A stretch of 64,000 nucleotides of DNA from Wuchereria bancrofti (lineage: Eukaryota; Nematoda; Chromadorea; Rhabditida; Onchocercidae), in NCBI GenBank assembly GCA_005281725.1, contig SSBO01000001.1, positions 12,071,475 through 12,135,474 of the forward strand, given 5' to 3'. Within the stretch, counting starts at the first letter, position 1; every line of letters begins with the position of its first letter. Made by a program: the position numbers and the translations under genes. Under the pieces are notes generated by a model. That model worked only from the letters and a program-made list of their open reading frames with translations, made no database searches and was not told the DNA's origin. Shown here piece by piece: positions 45,701 to 59,400 of this stretch.

Positions 45701-48700
45701 ATGTACAAATTGAAATTCTGTACTCCTATTTACTATTTCAATAATTACTGTTAAGAAAATTAGACCAGAGTAAAGCTCCATAATTTAAAGGTGCTCATGA
45801 TCCAATACTATTTAAAGTGTTGGTACGTGTGCATTTCCGTTCATCTTGGTAAGTGCGCAAATATTCCCTAATCTCGAAAATACGTTAGAAACACAGTCTT
45901 TGAAATAAACAGTAAACAGCAATGTAATATTAAATATTTCACCTGAAAATCGAACAAAGTGAATTGTAATGGCACCGGACATAAAGCAAAAGCTTCGTTT
46001 TCCAAAAACATACGTAACTCATCCATCCGATCATAATGGAATCTAAATGAAAAACGTATAAAACTGCTCGATGAATTACAGTTTTATGACAAACCTCTTG
46101 AAGTACTGATGACTCTGCTTTTCCAATGACATCGTAACTTCACCACAAATATTACCAAAATAAGTGCGACCAAATTGTTTGAATCTTTAAATTTATAAAT
46201 TAATGTGTATATTACAGGTAAATAAATGTCCAGGATAATGCTAAACTGTTTAAATCAAAACCTACATAAAACAACATCAAACAAAAAAATCTTTGAAGAA
46301 ATAAAGATACAAACATTTGTAAAGGAAAATGTGGGGAAGTAATAATTGGAACTAACCGGTTTGACATCTCAATAATATCCAGAAATTGATCGATTTTTAG
46401 AAGCGAGAGATCATGACAATATAATAAAGTGCTGAATTTTACTGATGCAGTCTTGAAAATAGAATATAAGGAATCCACGAGAATTTTACGAACAATACCC
46501 ATATTTTCTAGAATGTACCTAACCTAACAATGAACAATAAAGAAGTTGTCATCCTATAACTGCAGTTACGCTGATAAAATTGATTTCATTTCAGACAACC
46601 AGTAATTAATCAGTCCAGTAGCTTGAAAAATATTACTAAAAAAAATTAGAATCTGAGTCATAAAATGATATCAATTGAACAACTGACCTGTTTTTTCGTG
46701 TGCACATTCTAACCTTTCATCTTCATCTATGTGGAAAAACAAAATAGAATGATATGTAAACAACACTTTACAAATAACAAACCCCAACTCGCGCACACAG
46801 TCTAATATTTGTCCCATATCCACAGCCTGTATAAAATCAACAAAATTTTAAGAAACTCTACATCTTCTAATCTTTCATCTTCATCCATGTGAAAGAGCAT
46901 CAAATAAATCAAAACAAACCTCACAAAGCTGCTCATATGATAATTCTTCAATTTTTGCCTCAGTCTTAATCGGCAGTATCTTATCAATGATAACCGTCCT
47001 CGCTGAACTTTCTAAAGTTGCACGAGTGAAGCCAACCACTTTCATCCCACATTCCTTGAAAAAAAAATATAAAAATTAACTGAACAATAAGAATCTGCGG
47101 CATTTTTAGTGTACTATTAAGTAAACCATCTTAAAATGACTTAATTATATTATTTTTCAAATGAAAGAAAATCCACTACCTCAACTTTACCTAACAATTT
47201 ATAGGCAGTATAAATCGATGAGTAACGATCAACGCTGAATAAAATCGTTATTGAGGCCAAACAGTTATCCAAATTTATTTCGATTTCTTCCAAAGTTTCA
47301 TGCAACTTCGTTGATAACTCTCTGTAAATAGCTCCCAACTAAAAAAATTAAACTCAAGAAGAATAAATAAGAATTTAAGAAACATATACTATTAAATATC
47401 CCATTTTTATGTCAGATGTTTAATAAAAGTTTGAGTTTATTAAATATCTGGCACAAAAAATTATTAATTTGCTGTTAAAGCTGAGAAAACACCATTTTCT
47501 AAAATTTCCCATTCGTCCAATTTCGTAAACAACTTTGCACCCTTAACTTCCTTTTCGAAGATGAATTAACATCTAGAACTAGAATCTGGATTTGTACTTC
47601 ATTTTTTAATTGACATAATAAAAAACTTCAAAAATATTTGTGAAGTTATCTTTTATTCTTAAAATTAAGTAAAAATTGTTACTTGACGCAGCTGAACTGA
47701 TTAAAAGTTACTGTAGCTTTCTGTGCTTCGTAGCACATATTAATAGCTGCAGGGAAATTCTCCTCCTGAAAATAACTGGAACATGCAGTAGTGTACTGTT
47801 AATAAAAGTTGATAAGCATCTCTCCCCTAAAAAGCGCTACACAAATAACAACAAAGTACTACAAAAAACAAGGCTAACAACATCCGACCTGGACAAGGTC
47901 CTTAATTTGAAACTGCACTTCGTATAATGTTTTAATGTCCTCGAGGGATGACAATAACTTCTTTAAAAATACTCGATTTCTGTAATTTGCGATTATTTCC
48001 AGACCATTTTGATTTTCAAGTTTCGCTTGAGCAAGTTTCCTGTGATGGAAATAAAAATAAAAAATTGTATTGAAAGAGCGCATATCATTTATACAGGTAA
48101 ACCTGTAACTGCGATAGATCAGAATTCCTGGATTTTTATTTTATTAAGGAACTACAGTCATACGCAGTTGGTAAACAGAATGTATATAATTCTGTATTGC
48201 ATAAATATCATTATCAAAACATCACTGATTAGATTACCACTACATCACTCTTCTAGTTTAAATCTATTGTTTCAAGAAGTAAAAATGGCTGGCATGAAAC
48301 ATTACACAGATTGTGCAAAACAAAACAATTTAGAAGTGAACAGATCACAAGATGCATTTATAATATAAAACTAACTTTCGTATATTTTGCACTACCAAAA
48401 GGATACTATTTAGATCTTTTTGAATTTCAGCAATATCTTCCAGCTGGGATGAATAAGACGGCCAGTCCTGCATAATCACTTCCGATACCCGTTTAGAAAC
48501 AACTTGTAATTGTTGCTTTAATTTGTCCATTTCTCCAGTTAAATCTTCAGGCAAAATATCAGCACCCATAACTTTCTAAATTATGTAATGATTCAATGGA
48601 AGAAAACCTGAAAAATAAAAATTTCTGCAGAACTTCTCACTTAACTAAACTTAAAATTCAAAAATTTCCCACAAAATTCACTTTCAGTTCATAGTCGGTT

Positions 48701-48934
48701 GCATCGAATCCTTCATCGATGAAATATGCTGCATCAATACTTTCCAATATTTCCGTTTCCTTAACCGGATCTGTGATTGGCAAAGCAGTTTGTAACTGCA
48801 AATTATTCCCAAATGAAGCGAATTTATTTAAAGCATTTAAATGTGAAACAAAACAAAAAACATACAATCATAGATTTAGCCGACCCACGACCAGAAGAGT
48901 CTCGCACCACGATTATGTTATCTATCGAATCCAT
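42790..48934 (-). CDS. vps-50: VPS50 / syndetin, EARP complex subunit
   Basis: Twenty-two exons: 48934-48866, 48795-48682, 48575-48376, 48039-47889, 47765-47688, 47338-47180, 47054-46920, 46826-46714, 46518-46357, 46184-46095, 46042-45943, 45685-45521, 45426-45362, 44998-44922, 44828-44737, 44633-44505, 44324-44227, 44158-44071, 43964-43806, 43607-43486, 43358-43166, 42885-42790. They encode about 884 residues. Family-specific blocks run in syndetin order: N-terminal [45 protein letters not shown], then C-terminal [34 protein letters not shown] and YIKAYYLPE. Syndetin replaces VPS54 in the EARP tether and acts in endosomal recycling and, in worms, dense-core vesicle maturation. The acceptor-like ATTCAG directly abuts the ATG. 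Many donors are unusual at +3 (GTT or GTC). Confidence 0.92.
46860..46919 (-). pseudogene. Degenerate copy of a VPS50 exon 8 segment inside intron 7
   Basis: Intron 7 contains sequence clearly related to the 3' half of the next exon: CACATGGATGAAGATGAAAG versus CACATAGATGAAGATGAAAG in exon 8, plus a shared GGTTTGTT start. In exon 8 this ends at the donor AAAG|GTTAGA. In the copy the corresponding bases are AAAGATTAGA, so the donor GT is lost. It looks like a relic of a local tandem duplication of part of the exon. Confidence 0.6.
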
Positions 48935-49175
48935 CTGAATGCATTAAATCGAATTGGTTAAGTTTATCATGAAGATTTATCCATCTTGAGTGCAACACTT
49001 TTACAATAATATAAAAGTGAAGAGTCCCTTATGACAACTGTTGTATCCTTTTATTCAGTTAGTGTTAACACCAAAAACTACTTAAAAGTCATCTGTACAG
49101 GGAGGGAATGAGGAAATTTTTCTTCATTATTTTTTTGAAAATACAAATTTGCAAAAAATTTGAGTTCATTGAAAC

Positions 49176-49379
49176 ATGGCGGCAGGTGCTACGCAGGAAC
49201 AATGCTTGATAACACGAATGAGTATTAACAGCAGTAGAAAGGCTGTTTCTAAAACTAAAGAATTCTATCGAAGTGAAAAGCATAAATCAGTTACTGTAGT
49301 TTCATCCTCTTCATTTCGGCAAAGTTGTACTGAGTTAGACTTTTTCATCGTCAGTTACTCCAATGACTATTTCGGCTGA
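49176..49379 (+). CDS. Weak candidate short ORF, no known family
   Basis: A 67-residue ORF begins in good initiation context (ACATGG). Its composition is Ser/Lys-rich (NSSRKAVSKTKEFYRSEKHK, then VSSSS). It lies in the interval between the divergent VPS50 and RPP25-like genes and is less AT-rich than its surroundings. I see no domain, no homologue I recognise and no obvious splice partners. It could be a small lineage-specific gene or a 5' exon, or chance. Confidence 0.2.
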   Translation: MAAGATQEQCLITRMSINSSRKAVSKTKEFYRSEKHKSVTVVSSSSFRQSCTELDFFIVSYSNDYFG

Positions 49380-50666
49380 CCAGTATTAAATAATCATGGC
49401 AATAACTGTCCAAAGGTCAGCGTTTTGATGTCAAAACAATCTGAAATCACTCCAATTCATAATACAAAAAAAAAAAAAGAATGAATCTTGTTTGATGAAT
49501 TCCTTTGCTGAATCCGCTTGTTTTATGTTTTTCAGTCAAAACTGTATTGGGAGAACTCATAAAGCACAGGAACAATTTTTTCATTCTTCTTTATTATAAA
49601 ATACCAAATCATACAGTGAAATTGTTAGCAAAAATTTTAAATTACATTCCATATTGAAGAAAACATCCCAGGTTCATATCTAACAGATCAAAATAAAAAC
49701 TTCGTAATTCAACAGTTTTAGGTTTCGTGTTTTCGGAATTCCAAAAATAATACGAGGCGGAGTACAGTACAATAACGAGGAAGACTAAAAAACATAAAAA
49801 AATATACTTCCACACTAAATTAAGATATATATTTCGTTTTGAATTACTAAATAATGAACATGTTTTTAATGATAATGTGAAAATACCAAAATTGTGTTTA
49901 CGTCACTAACAACGGTGATTAAGATTGCGATAAATATTGCAAACTTATTAAAATAATACTTGATATTATTATATGAGCTTATATCAGCCATTATAGAATG
50001 ATAGCTGACAAGGCAATAGGACCTCTTGATTTGACTACAACCTGTTTATTTCGATGCATAGTGAGTGACCTGAATAAGTATATATATACATATTATCAAT
50101 AATGATAACAATGATAATGATAGCCACGATGGCAATAAGAATAAAACAAGTTGTGAATAAAAGAACACTATGCTTAGTTTCACTTTCGATTGTTTTTTCT
50201 ACCAATTAATCACTCTTCTAAACTACGCATTTTTCTAATAATCATATTGTAGTGAAAATTTTCGCTACTTTCAGTAATTCTATGTTCCATCAAAATATCT
50301 CCCAGTCCTAAATATATAGTTCCCTGGAAATTATCACCTTAACAAATCATATCAACCAGCCCTCTTATCCTTATCTACGCCCAACGACCATATCAATGAT
50401 AATCCTGATATGTTGCATCCCCTTAGTATGCAACATAATGTGAAATAAGCATTTTGCTATAAGTGAGGGAAACGTGGTAATCTTTTTTCCTTTGAAGGAA
50501 TAAATTGTTTGTCAGATTGATGAGCTATTCAGTATTGGCTATAAAAAGTTATCAGCTTATGTATATATATTCTTTGGAACATGCATACATATCCTAAAGT
50601 AGCATATTTAAGTTTTTGTTGTTAATCGTGCAGTAATTTCAGGATCACTTCATAATTATCAGTGAT

Positions 50667-52229
50667 ATGGAAAACTATATGAAAGCTGACGAAATAAATG
50701 TTCCATGTGTATCGCCTTTTCCGACCGAATTAGCAACTGGTACGAAAGAAATGATAGTGAAAGAAAATACTAAATTCAAAAATATTCTCACCTTCGTGGA
50801 TAAACTTTTTGAGGTATGATTTAATTTAAATTTTTAGAAATAATTGTTATTGCTGTCGCATTTTCCGATTGTCATTTGTTATATGCTATAAAACAGTATC
50901 TAATGTTTTAGTTGATTTTGTTTTACTAATTTAATTCTTCAACTTATGATGTTTTATTTTGCATAGGCAAAATATTTCTAGCATTTTTAGAAAAAAAAAG
51001 AAAGTTTTAAAGATTTGCATCATTGTTTTTTCATAATGAAACTTCAAATTCTTTAAAGAAAACTTAAGCCTTCTCGCTTATATGGTAGTTTTCCTTTAAT
51101 TTCATATTATATTTCACAAATTATTTTAGGATACAAATTGTCGGATGGTGATTTTCAAAGGTGTTGGTGAAGCTACAGCAAAATGTATTTCATGTGTGGA
51201 AGTATTCAAAAGGAATTATAAGGTCAGTTCTAATATACTTGGTTCTAGCACTTTCTCAGATTTTATTTCCAAAAGTGCAATCCTTGATTTGTTTTGTTCA
51301 TCTCTTGCTTAATTTTATTCTGTCATTATTCTACTACCAAAAATTGCAAAAATCGACCTTAATCTCGCTTTCGAAATTATTTTCGTTTCTAACTTTAATT
51401 TTTAATTATCTTTATTTATAGCATCAGAATTATCAAATTTTTAATCTCTTTTTTTTTAAACATTATAACTTCTTATAAGTGGATGATGATTTCAGAATGG
51501 AGTGCTGTATCAATGGAACCAAATAGTGTTCACTCGACGAACTGATTCCTGGTTACCGACGGTTGAAAATTTAAGCAAGTATGTTTTGCAGAGTATTATC
51601 ATTTTCCATCCGAATTAATGCCTTTTTTCGGCTTCTCAACTATCATACAGTAACTTGGGAAAATTAAGCGATAAAAGAAGTTTTTTATCTTCATTTTTGT
51701 TAATATTAAGAAACATAAGCCATTAAGGATTTCGCTATCGATGTTTCAGAATACTGGTCCATGTAGACGTCCCTACGATTTATATTTTAATTTCCAAGGA
51801 TCCTTTTCCGGATAACTACATCAATAAAAGGTTTTATTTGGGATTTTGTAAACTATTACTAAACATTTTAAATAACCGTTTACGTTTTCATAGATTTCTT
51901 ATACTTGCACGAAAGAAAATTTCTTTCTGGCTGAGAGTGATATAAATCAGTTTATTTCATCACCATCGATTTTAAAAAAATACCCAGCAGTTTTTTAATA
52001 AATTCAAATCTTCACATTTCTTTCATAATTCTATTATTTCAGCTGTCAGAATTCATCTGTTGAAACAACGGGATTTGCATCCGATATTGGGACGATTCCA
52101 AACGGTTTAGAGTCACGAAAAGAAAAACCAAAACTTTTACTGGGGTCAGGGTCGAACAAATGGAATAGACCACCGAAAAAAAACTATAAGTCGCAAAAAC
52201 ACCAGTCGATGTCGAAAGATAAATCATGA
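50667..52229 (+). CDS. Alba-domain RNase P/MRP subunit, RPP25-like
   Basis: Five exons: 50667-50813, 51130-51222, 51496-51578, 51750-51830, 52043-52229, encoding about 196 residues. Residues about 38-130 form an Alba-like domain. The lysine-containing first strand and helix KFKNILTFVDKLF are followed by RMVIFKGVGEATAKCISCVEVFKR, which corresponds to the RPP25 block (V)FSGxGxAxxKAVSCAEIxKR. Next come FTRTDSWLP and VDVPTIYILISKDPFPDN, matching TEDSWVP and PAVWVLLSRDPLDPN in RPP25/RPP25L. The C-terminal tail is basic and disordered-looking. RPP25 pairs with RPP20 to bind the P3 stem of RNase P and RNase MRP RNAs in tRNA and rRNA processing. The ATG follows an ATTTCAG at 50641 by about 24 nt, a likely trans-splice or 5' UTR acceptor. 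Confidence 0.85.
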
Positions 52230-55200
52230 CTAAACTCAAAATCTTGTATTTGTGATTTTATATGCTATATTTATAAAACTCTTGTTGCTTCTTATTTCAA
52301 AGCTTTCCTTCACAATGTTCTTATCTCACATCTTAGCAATTTCCTGTGAAAAACATTACCAAATTCTTCGGAATTTTAATTCTTTTGTCCAAAGAATGAT
52401 CTATAATTTAATGAACTTCCGCGTGCCTCAACTTATTGCTTCATAAATATTTCTTCTTTCGAAATCTTTAATGTTTAACAATTTTTTCTTCTTTTTTTGG
52501 CCTTTTGTGATTAAATTTAATTTCTTAGGATTCTTGAATCTTGAAAAAATACTTATGATACCTCAATTAGAAAATTTTTTGCATGCTGATGTGTCATAAT
52601 ATACATAGCAGTATTACAAAGTGAAATCTGTATAAGATCCCACTTTCCTATGCGAACGAATTTTAAGTTTTAAAAAATTATTAATCAGGTATATTTATTG
52701 GTGATTGATTGATCATCTGATGTATCAAAAAGCTTGCATGATTAGTCCCTTTATTCAGGATAACTGGATCTTATATGCAGTCATGTGAGTAGAACGAGAT
52801 AAGATGCATTGAATGATCATTTAGCGAAATATAAATAATAAATTAGGGCAAAATAACTTCGACTAATAGATGATGTTCTATTTTCATGTTTCATTATTAA
52901 TATTACCCTTATCATCTCTGGTGCTAATGTCTTTTTATCACAACAATCCAAAGCTGTTACTAAGTAATAGCCTGTGATATTTTGATAATTTAATATGTTA
53001 TGGCATTGTGTAACAATGAATCATTTGCAAATACCAGAAGTATTACAATACTTTTGGTCAATATCACTTATTTTTATTCTTTTCTAGTCTTTTCTATGAA
53101 ATACATTAGATTTGTTGAGAAATATTAACAGAAATCTTTTTTTGCTTGAATTAAAATATAATACTATACAGTACAATATAGAGAATTAATGCCAATATTT
53201 AAATTACTGCAATTTTTATTTGATTGATTAATTAATTCATCGCTTACTTCAAATGTTATTAATTCTTATCATTAGATGAGGATGTTGAAATGAACTAATC
53301 CTAATTTCATTTCTCTAAATCACTAACTCAATTACATTATCAGTGCTTCCCTTCTGTACTATGTTTGTTTAATAATGACATTATTGACCTTCTACTCACC
53401 ATTGTTCCCTTTTTTTTTTCTCTCTCTCATCCATTTAATTTAGCCACTTTCCTCATCCTCACAATCTTCTATCTTACTCCATTTGCTAGCTTTTGGTTCA
53501 TTTCGTGTCAAACAGTGTCTGTTCACTCATTGTTGCATAAATTAGTAATAGTAAATTATTTAAATTATATTTTTTCTGTTTGTTTATTGTATTTTTCATG
53601 CTATGTATAAAGGAAATTTATTTTCAATGTTCAAAATAAACAAATATAAAAATTTTATGCTCAAAGTAAATATTAATTTTTCTGCATAAACGAATGTATT
53701 ATGAATTTTTCTTTTTTTCTTCTAATACGTTTTTAATTAAATTATTGTAGAAATTCTGATATTACTTATGGATAGGTATATTGATATATGCAATTATTCT
53801 AAGATATGGTAAGAAGGATTGGGCAAAAAAGAAGAAAAAAAACTTTGAATATTTTTAATTTGGATGATTTATGATTGAAATTTACATCTGTTTAAATCAA
53901 CAACAATTCACACATTTCATGAAACATAATGAGCAATGATCTGTAATTATCTTTAAAGTTTCTTATTATTCCTATCAATTCAACTTATTCTTTTCCACAC
54001 TAATATGTGAAGAGTAAAGCGATTAAGATAATCTCAACTTTTTTTTTTTTCTTCTACACTAATTTCATTACATTTTATTCCAGTTTATAGTTAACAATTA
54101 TTGGAAATTCAACAGAATAACAGATTCTTTTCTTCCTTGCGATTAAATTTAAATTGCTAATTTTCTCGATGAAATCAATTTTTTTTTTTACTTGACGAAG
54201 TCAACAGTTGAAATTGTATTATGCATACGACTTGCTTTTTCATTTGCTAGCGTAGGTTTAATTGTTGATAATTGGCTAAGCATCAAATCAGTTCACTTTT
54301 GACCCTCAAATAGATACGCTTTAGAGTCATTGTTACTTTTTAATGCTTATAAGATGTTAAATTATCTTATTTTTCAAAGTAAATTACTCGATTTATTTTT
54401 TCGCAATTTTTTTTCTTTTTTTTTTTTGTAAATTATTCGATTTAATTACCACTCATTCTCAACATTTGAGAATTTTCATAAAAATAAGATTATTAGGCAT
54501 ATATTTATGCATTCCGATATAGTGATTGTAGGCGATGAAAGTATCCTAATTAGACATGATAAAATATGCATTATCAATTGACTGATAAGAAGTTATTTTT
54601 TTCATTCTTGAGTATATGAAAAGATTAGTTTGGCTTTTACTTTTCAATTATTATTTATGAAACTATATGGTCAATTGCTACTCTATTTTACTCTCAATAA
54701 ATAGCTTATTTTCACCAAAATTAATGCTATTTTTCATGCCGATCATATTTTATCACATTTATCATTTCATTCAAATTCACTTCAAATGTTCTATTTTAGA
54801 TTAATTTTGATACTATTATTCCTTTTTTCTTTTTTAAATAAAATCTTATTTAATTTCATTTTTTTAAATGAAGCTTTTTCCATTGATATTTAATAAAAAT
54901 TGCTGGACAAAAATATAATGATTCGAAATCATAAAAGCTAATTATAATTTTCCCAGCATTTATTTGTTCAAACTTTTTGTCATCCGATGTCCTTTCTCTT
55001 CCTCCATGATGATATCATTACAAGAAATAATATAAGCTATCAAGAATTCTTCTCTTTCTATTCTTCTTTATCTATTTTCATCTGTTTCTCCTCTCTTATT
55101 GTTCATTTATTTAACAAATAATACAATAGCAAAAATGTTATGCAAATAATATATTTGTTGTTGTATTGTCCACTTTTTAGTTTGCATTGCTTTACATTGT

Positions 55201-56428
55201 TCATACTCTTCTTTCTCTATTTATTCAGTTAAAAGTATCAAAATTTGAATTATTTAATTTGACTAAATTTTCTTTTCATTCCTTTCTTTTTAGTTGTTTT
55301 ATTTTTTATTATAAAAAGGGTTATTGTATTACTTAAATACATTATATATAGCATGCAAATGTTCAATTCTTGTTTGTTTTTCATTTATTTGATTTAATTT
55401 TTAATTTTTAATTTTCATTAATTTCTTTTTTGATTCATAGTGAATGAAATATACAATTAATTTGTGTATTTAAGTTGAAAATTTCTGTAAAATTACAATT
55501 ATAATCACTGATTTAATATAAAATGAAAGGTTATTGATGAAAGATTGAAATGAGAGAGTGTAATTGTCGCTGATTAATGATAACTTATCATTCGCATCGG
55601 ATCTTTGTTCACAACGTAGTTAGTTAATGTGATAAAAAATAAAATATATATATTTATTACTTGAAATATAAATATATATGATACAATTAAATGATATCAC
55701 TTGTATTTTGTTGTATGAAAAGACACTAACTGATATGATACAATTAATTATTATTTATTGATTTATCAGTGAGCTATAAATATGATAACCGATGTTAATG
55801 ATATTATCAGTAGTGATAATATCGATTCATCATCTCCAATGATATAAAAATTTCAAAAAAAAACTCTATTTTTGAACCTGATGATTTATTATGACCATCA
55901 ATTATCTGCTGAAAAATGGAGCATTGCATTATTGAAATTTTATACAGGAAACAAAATTTCATCAAAATTCAAAATTATTGAATAAAACAAATTAGAGTGA
56001 ATTAGATCGAAAATAGAAACTGGAAATTTTAAACCTAATGTTAATTTGTTGGTTTTTTTTTTTCCATTCCTTACGACTATCATTTTACGATCTGAAAAGC
56101 TAACAGATTATTTGACATAAATTTGCTGCTCTTTTTCAATTGCTTCGCTTTAAAACTAGTTTATTTAAATCGATGATACACTTATTCATTCATTTCCGTC
56201 AAAAATATATAATGCAATCATTGTAAATGTAAAATTTAAACTTTAAAACTTAAACTTTATGATGGCTTCGTTTGCATTTAAATAATAAATCCATCAAGAA
56301 GTTATTTAAGAAATGCTTTTTTTTTCTACAAACATGTATTTGAAATATTAAATTTTAAATTTTAATTTCAGAATATTTCTATTCAACTGTTACGTTACAT
56401 TTTAATGCGAAAAATACAAATGTTTCAG
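52230..56428. other. AT-rich interval upstream of the PDZ exons
   Basis: About 4.2 kb with many homopolymer runs and no supported exon. It is either intergenic or contains long introns of the downstream PDZ gene, whose true 5' end was not found. A short hairpin-forming palindrome (ATATTATCA/TGATAATAT) lies near 55802-55824. Confidence 0.5.
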
Positions 56429-59400
56429 TGGTGAGAAATGTGTAATGGCTGAAATTAAATTGCTATTAAAAAGATCATCCATTAATGTACCTTATGGTTT
56501 TATCATACGACATATCACATCTTATCCGTTTATGGTATCATTCTTTAATCATTTAAATTATTTTATCTTATCTTCCAAAATACACCATTATTACAAATTA
56601 ATCAGTGAATTTAAGGATGAATTGTAGATAAACAAACACTAAACTTTAACCTTAACATTTGGAATTAAAAAATCAAGCAGATAATTTAATTAAGTAACAT
56701 AGACAAATGATATTTATCAACAATATTAAATTAATATGATAATTATATCATTAAGCTAATTAAATTATGCAAATAAATGATTCAATGAACAGATTTGCTT
56801 TATTAGTTGCTTGAAATTCTTCTGCTTATAACTTAATCTTAATATGATGTTATCATTATCATAAACGGTTTATCAACATGAAATAATTCAGTGTTTTTGG
56901 TTATCAAATTCGATGATATCTTCTTAGTACGCATCCTTTCTCTGCCATATGAAAAGTATTCACAATTTTAATTGTTAAAAATTGAACAAATTTTTAGCTC
57001 TATCATTTGAATTGTTCACAATTTCAAATTTTATTAATAAATTGGCAAATTTTTCGCTATAAATTTTTTCAATTTAATAGAACAATTTACAGATTTTTTC
57101 TGAAAAGAAAAAAAAAGCTAGCTAATCACACATTTGAAATCAAAGAATTTGATAATTTATAAAATATTTCAGGATAGTTCAAATGAAGGAATGAAATGTA
57201 CACAGAAACCATTGTATGCCTTAATAATTTTAAATGTTAAACCATCAAGTGCAGCAGATGAAGCAGGCCTTCAAGCTGGTCATCAAATTATCAAAATGAA
57301 TGGACAAAATGTCAACCATTTGACTTACAGCGATATTTGTAGAATTACAGAAAGGTTATTCGAAATTGTACACAATGTTAACATTTATTGAAATATTCTT
57401 TTAAAAATAGATTACATGTAAAATAGGATCAAAGTTCATTTCAATAATGATATGTCTAAATTATATGTCAACAAATGAATGTAGGGAAAATCTAAGATTA
57501 TGATTTGATCTAAGAAAAATTTCTCTATAATTCCTAGAAATTAATCAATACACTATAATTCCCACAATATTGCGTTATTTTTTCTTTTCCCTCTAAGAAA
57601 TTGTTACAGTTATTAAATCAAGAAAAATGATATCATCTGTCGCCAATTGTTAGTTCGCGACAATCGGAAAAATTTTAATAAACAAAAATTTTGTCAAAAT
57701 AACTTTTCATGATAAAATATTGAAAATTTTGCAGTAAACTTCAGTTTTTCATTGGTAGACAATCTTTAATTAAAATAAAATTAATTGAATCATTCATCAA
57801 TAAGAAAAGTGAAATATTTATTTGTTATCTCGTATGCTTTCTTCAATTAGTGAAATCATTTAGCAACACTGTTTGATAATAGATAAACTGCAAATATTTT
57901 GCAATAAGTTAATTATGCATTCCTACGATTTATATTAGCCATACAATTATCAATAAATTAATCATAATTATATTATCAATAAATTAATCATAATTATATT
58001 ATCAATGAATTAATCATAATTATTTGAGATTATTCTATTCTATGATCGATCTTCTTGAGCGGAACGGAAAAATTTGTTTTACAAGCTAATAAGTAATAAT
58101 AACATCATTTGTATACAGTTAATACAGTAGCATTTTTCATCTATAAGAGATCAATTTAAAATTTTAATTTGCAAATTCATTCTTTTGGCTCATAAATGGA
58201 TTATTAATAATTAGGAAAAGAAATGGATAAATTTGATAAGTAATCAGTGACTGGGTAAATTTGACAAATGATCAATGATTAAATTTGAATCAATAACTTA
58301 ATGGTTCATTTTTATAAACATCTGAGATTTTAAATCTTTAAGTAAATAAATAGTCAAATAAATAAACAAACTGACAAACAGTAAACAGAGAGACGGACAG
58401 AAACACATTGTGTTACATCGTTTATCTGTCGCAAAATGTTGTCAATTGGTTTATCATTGAGATATATCGAGAAGGGTTTCTTTGTGTATCCATCATTCGT
58501 CTGCCCCTCTATTAAATATTCAATAATCTCATATACCTCTCATTCTTTCATTTTTTTCCGTCATCTTTCTCTCTCTCTCTCTCTATTTCTCTTCAGTGAT
58601 TATTTAGCTATGCTTTATGAAGGTAACCTTAACTTTCATTTTTCTTTTTTCTTCAATCTAATCTCTTCCTTTCTACCTCTCTCTCTCTCTCTCTTCTTTC
58701 TTATTACACAGTAACAGGTCACATCTCTTATATATATGTCACCAAATGTTCTTTGACAATTGTGACAGCAATTGCTTCATTTTTGTTCAGTGTCACATTA
58801 AGGCGGTCATATTTTTTCTTCCGCTTGTTTTCCCTCATAACCATTTCATATATAATCATCAACAGGAAAAAAGAAAAAATTCTCTCTCTCTCTCTCTCCT
58901 TCTCTCTATTTCTTTCTTTTATCAATTCATAAAATTCTATTGTGGATCTATTTTATTATTCAAAAATTGCAATCCATTTTCACGATAATTTCATCCTATA
59001 AATGTTCTTTTTAAAATTTTATAAATTTAATGATGATTGCTCATTGGGTTGTCATCGTTTGTTTGGTCATTTTCTTTTTTGCAACCAACAATACATGACA
59101 GATTCATTGATAACATTCATCTATAGTTTTAAGCTATGTTTACTGATCAGTTTGATAAACGGTTGTTCACTGATAACGAAGTATTTTAATCAGTGATATT
59201 CGTTTAATGATTTGTTTCTTTGAATGAATTATTTATTGCTTATCGGTGGTAACTTCTAAATGGCTTATGGCTTCACTCTTTGCATTCATTGTCATTTTAT
59301 AATATTTGTCTTTTTCCTTGACCTCTGGCTAAATTAATCTTTGACCTTAGGCCAAATTAATGACCTTTCTGCCGGTTACACTGAAGTACAACTCATTTAT

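Noticed and set aside
46688..46713. Extending VPS50 exon 8 to the donor ACAG|GTCAGT
   Set aside because: The resulting phase runs into a stop at the start of exon 9; AAAG|GTTAGA gives the conserved frame.
47683..47687. VPS50 exon 5 donor GTCAA|GTAACA
   Set aside because: It looks stronger but puts exon 6 out of frame; TGC|GTCAAG keeps the syndetin alignment.
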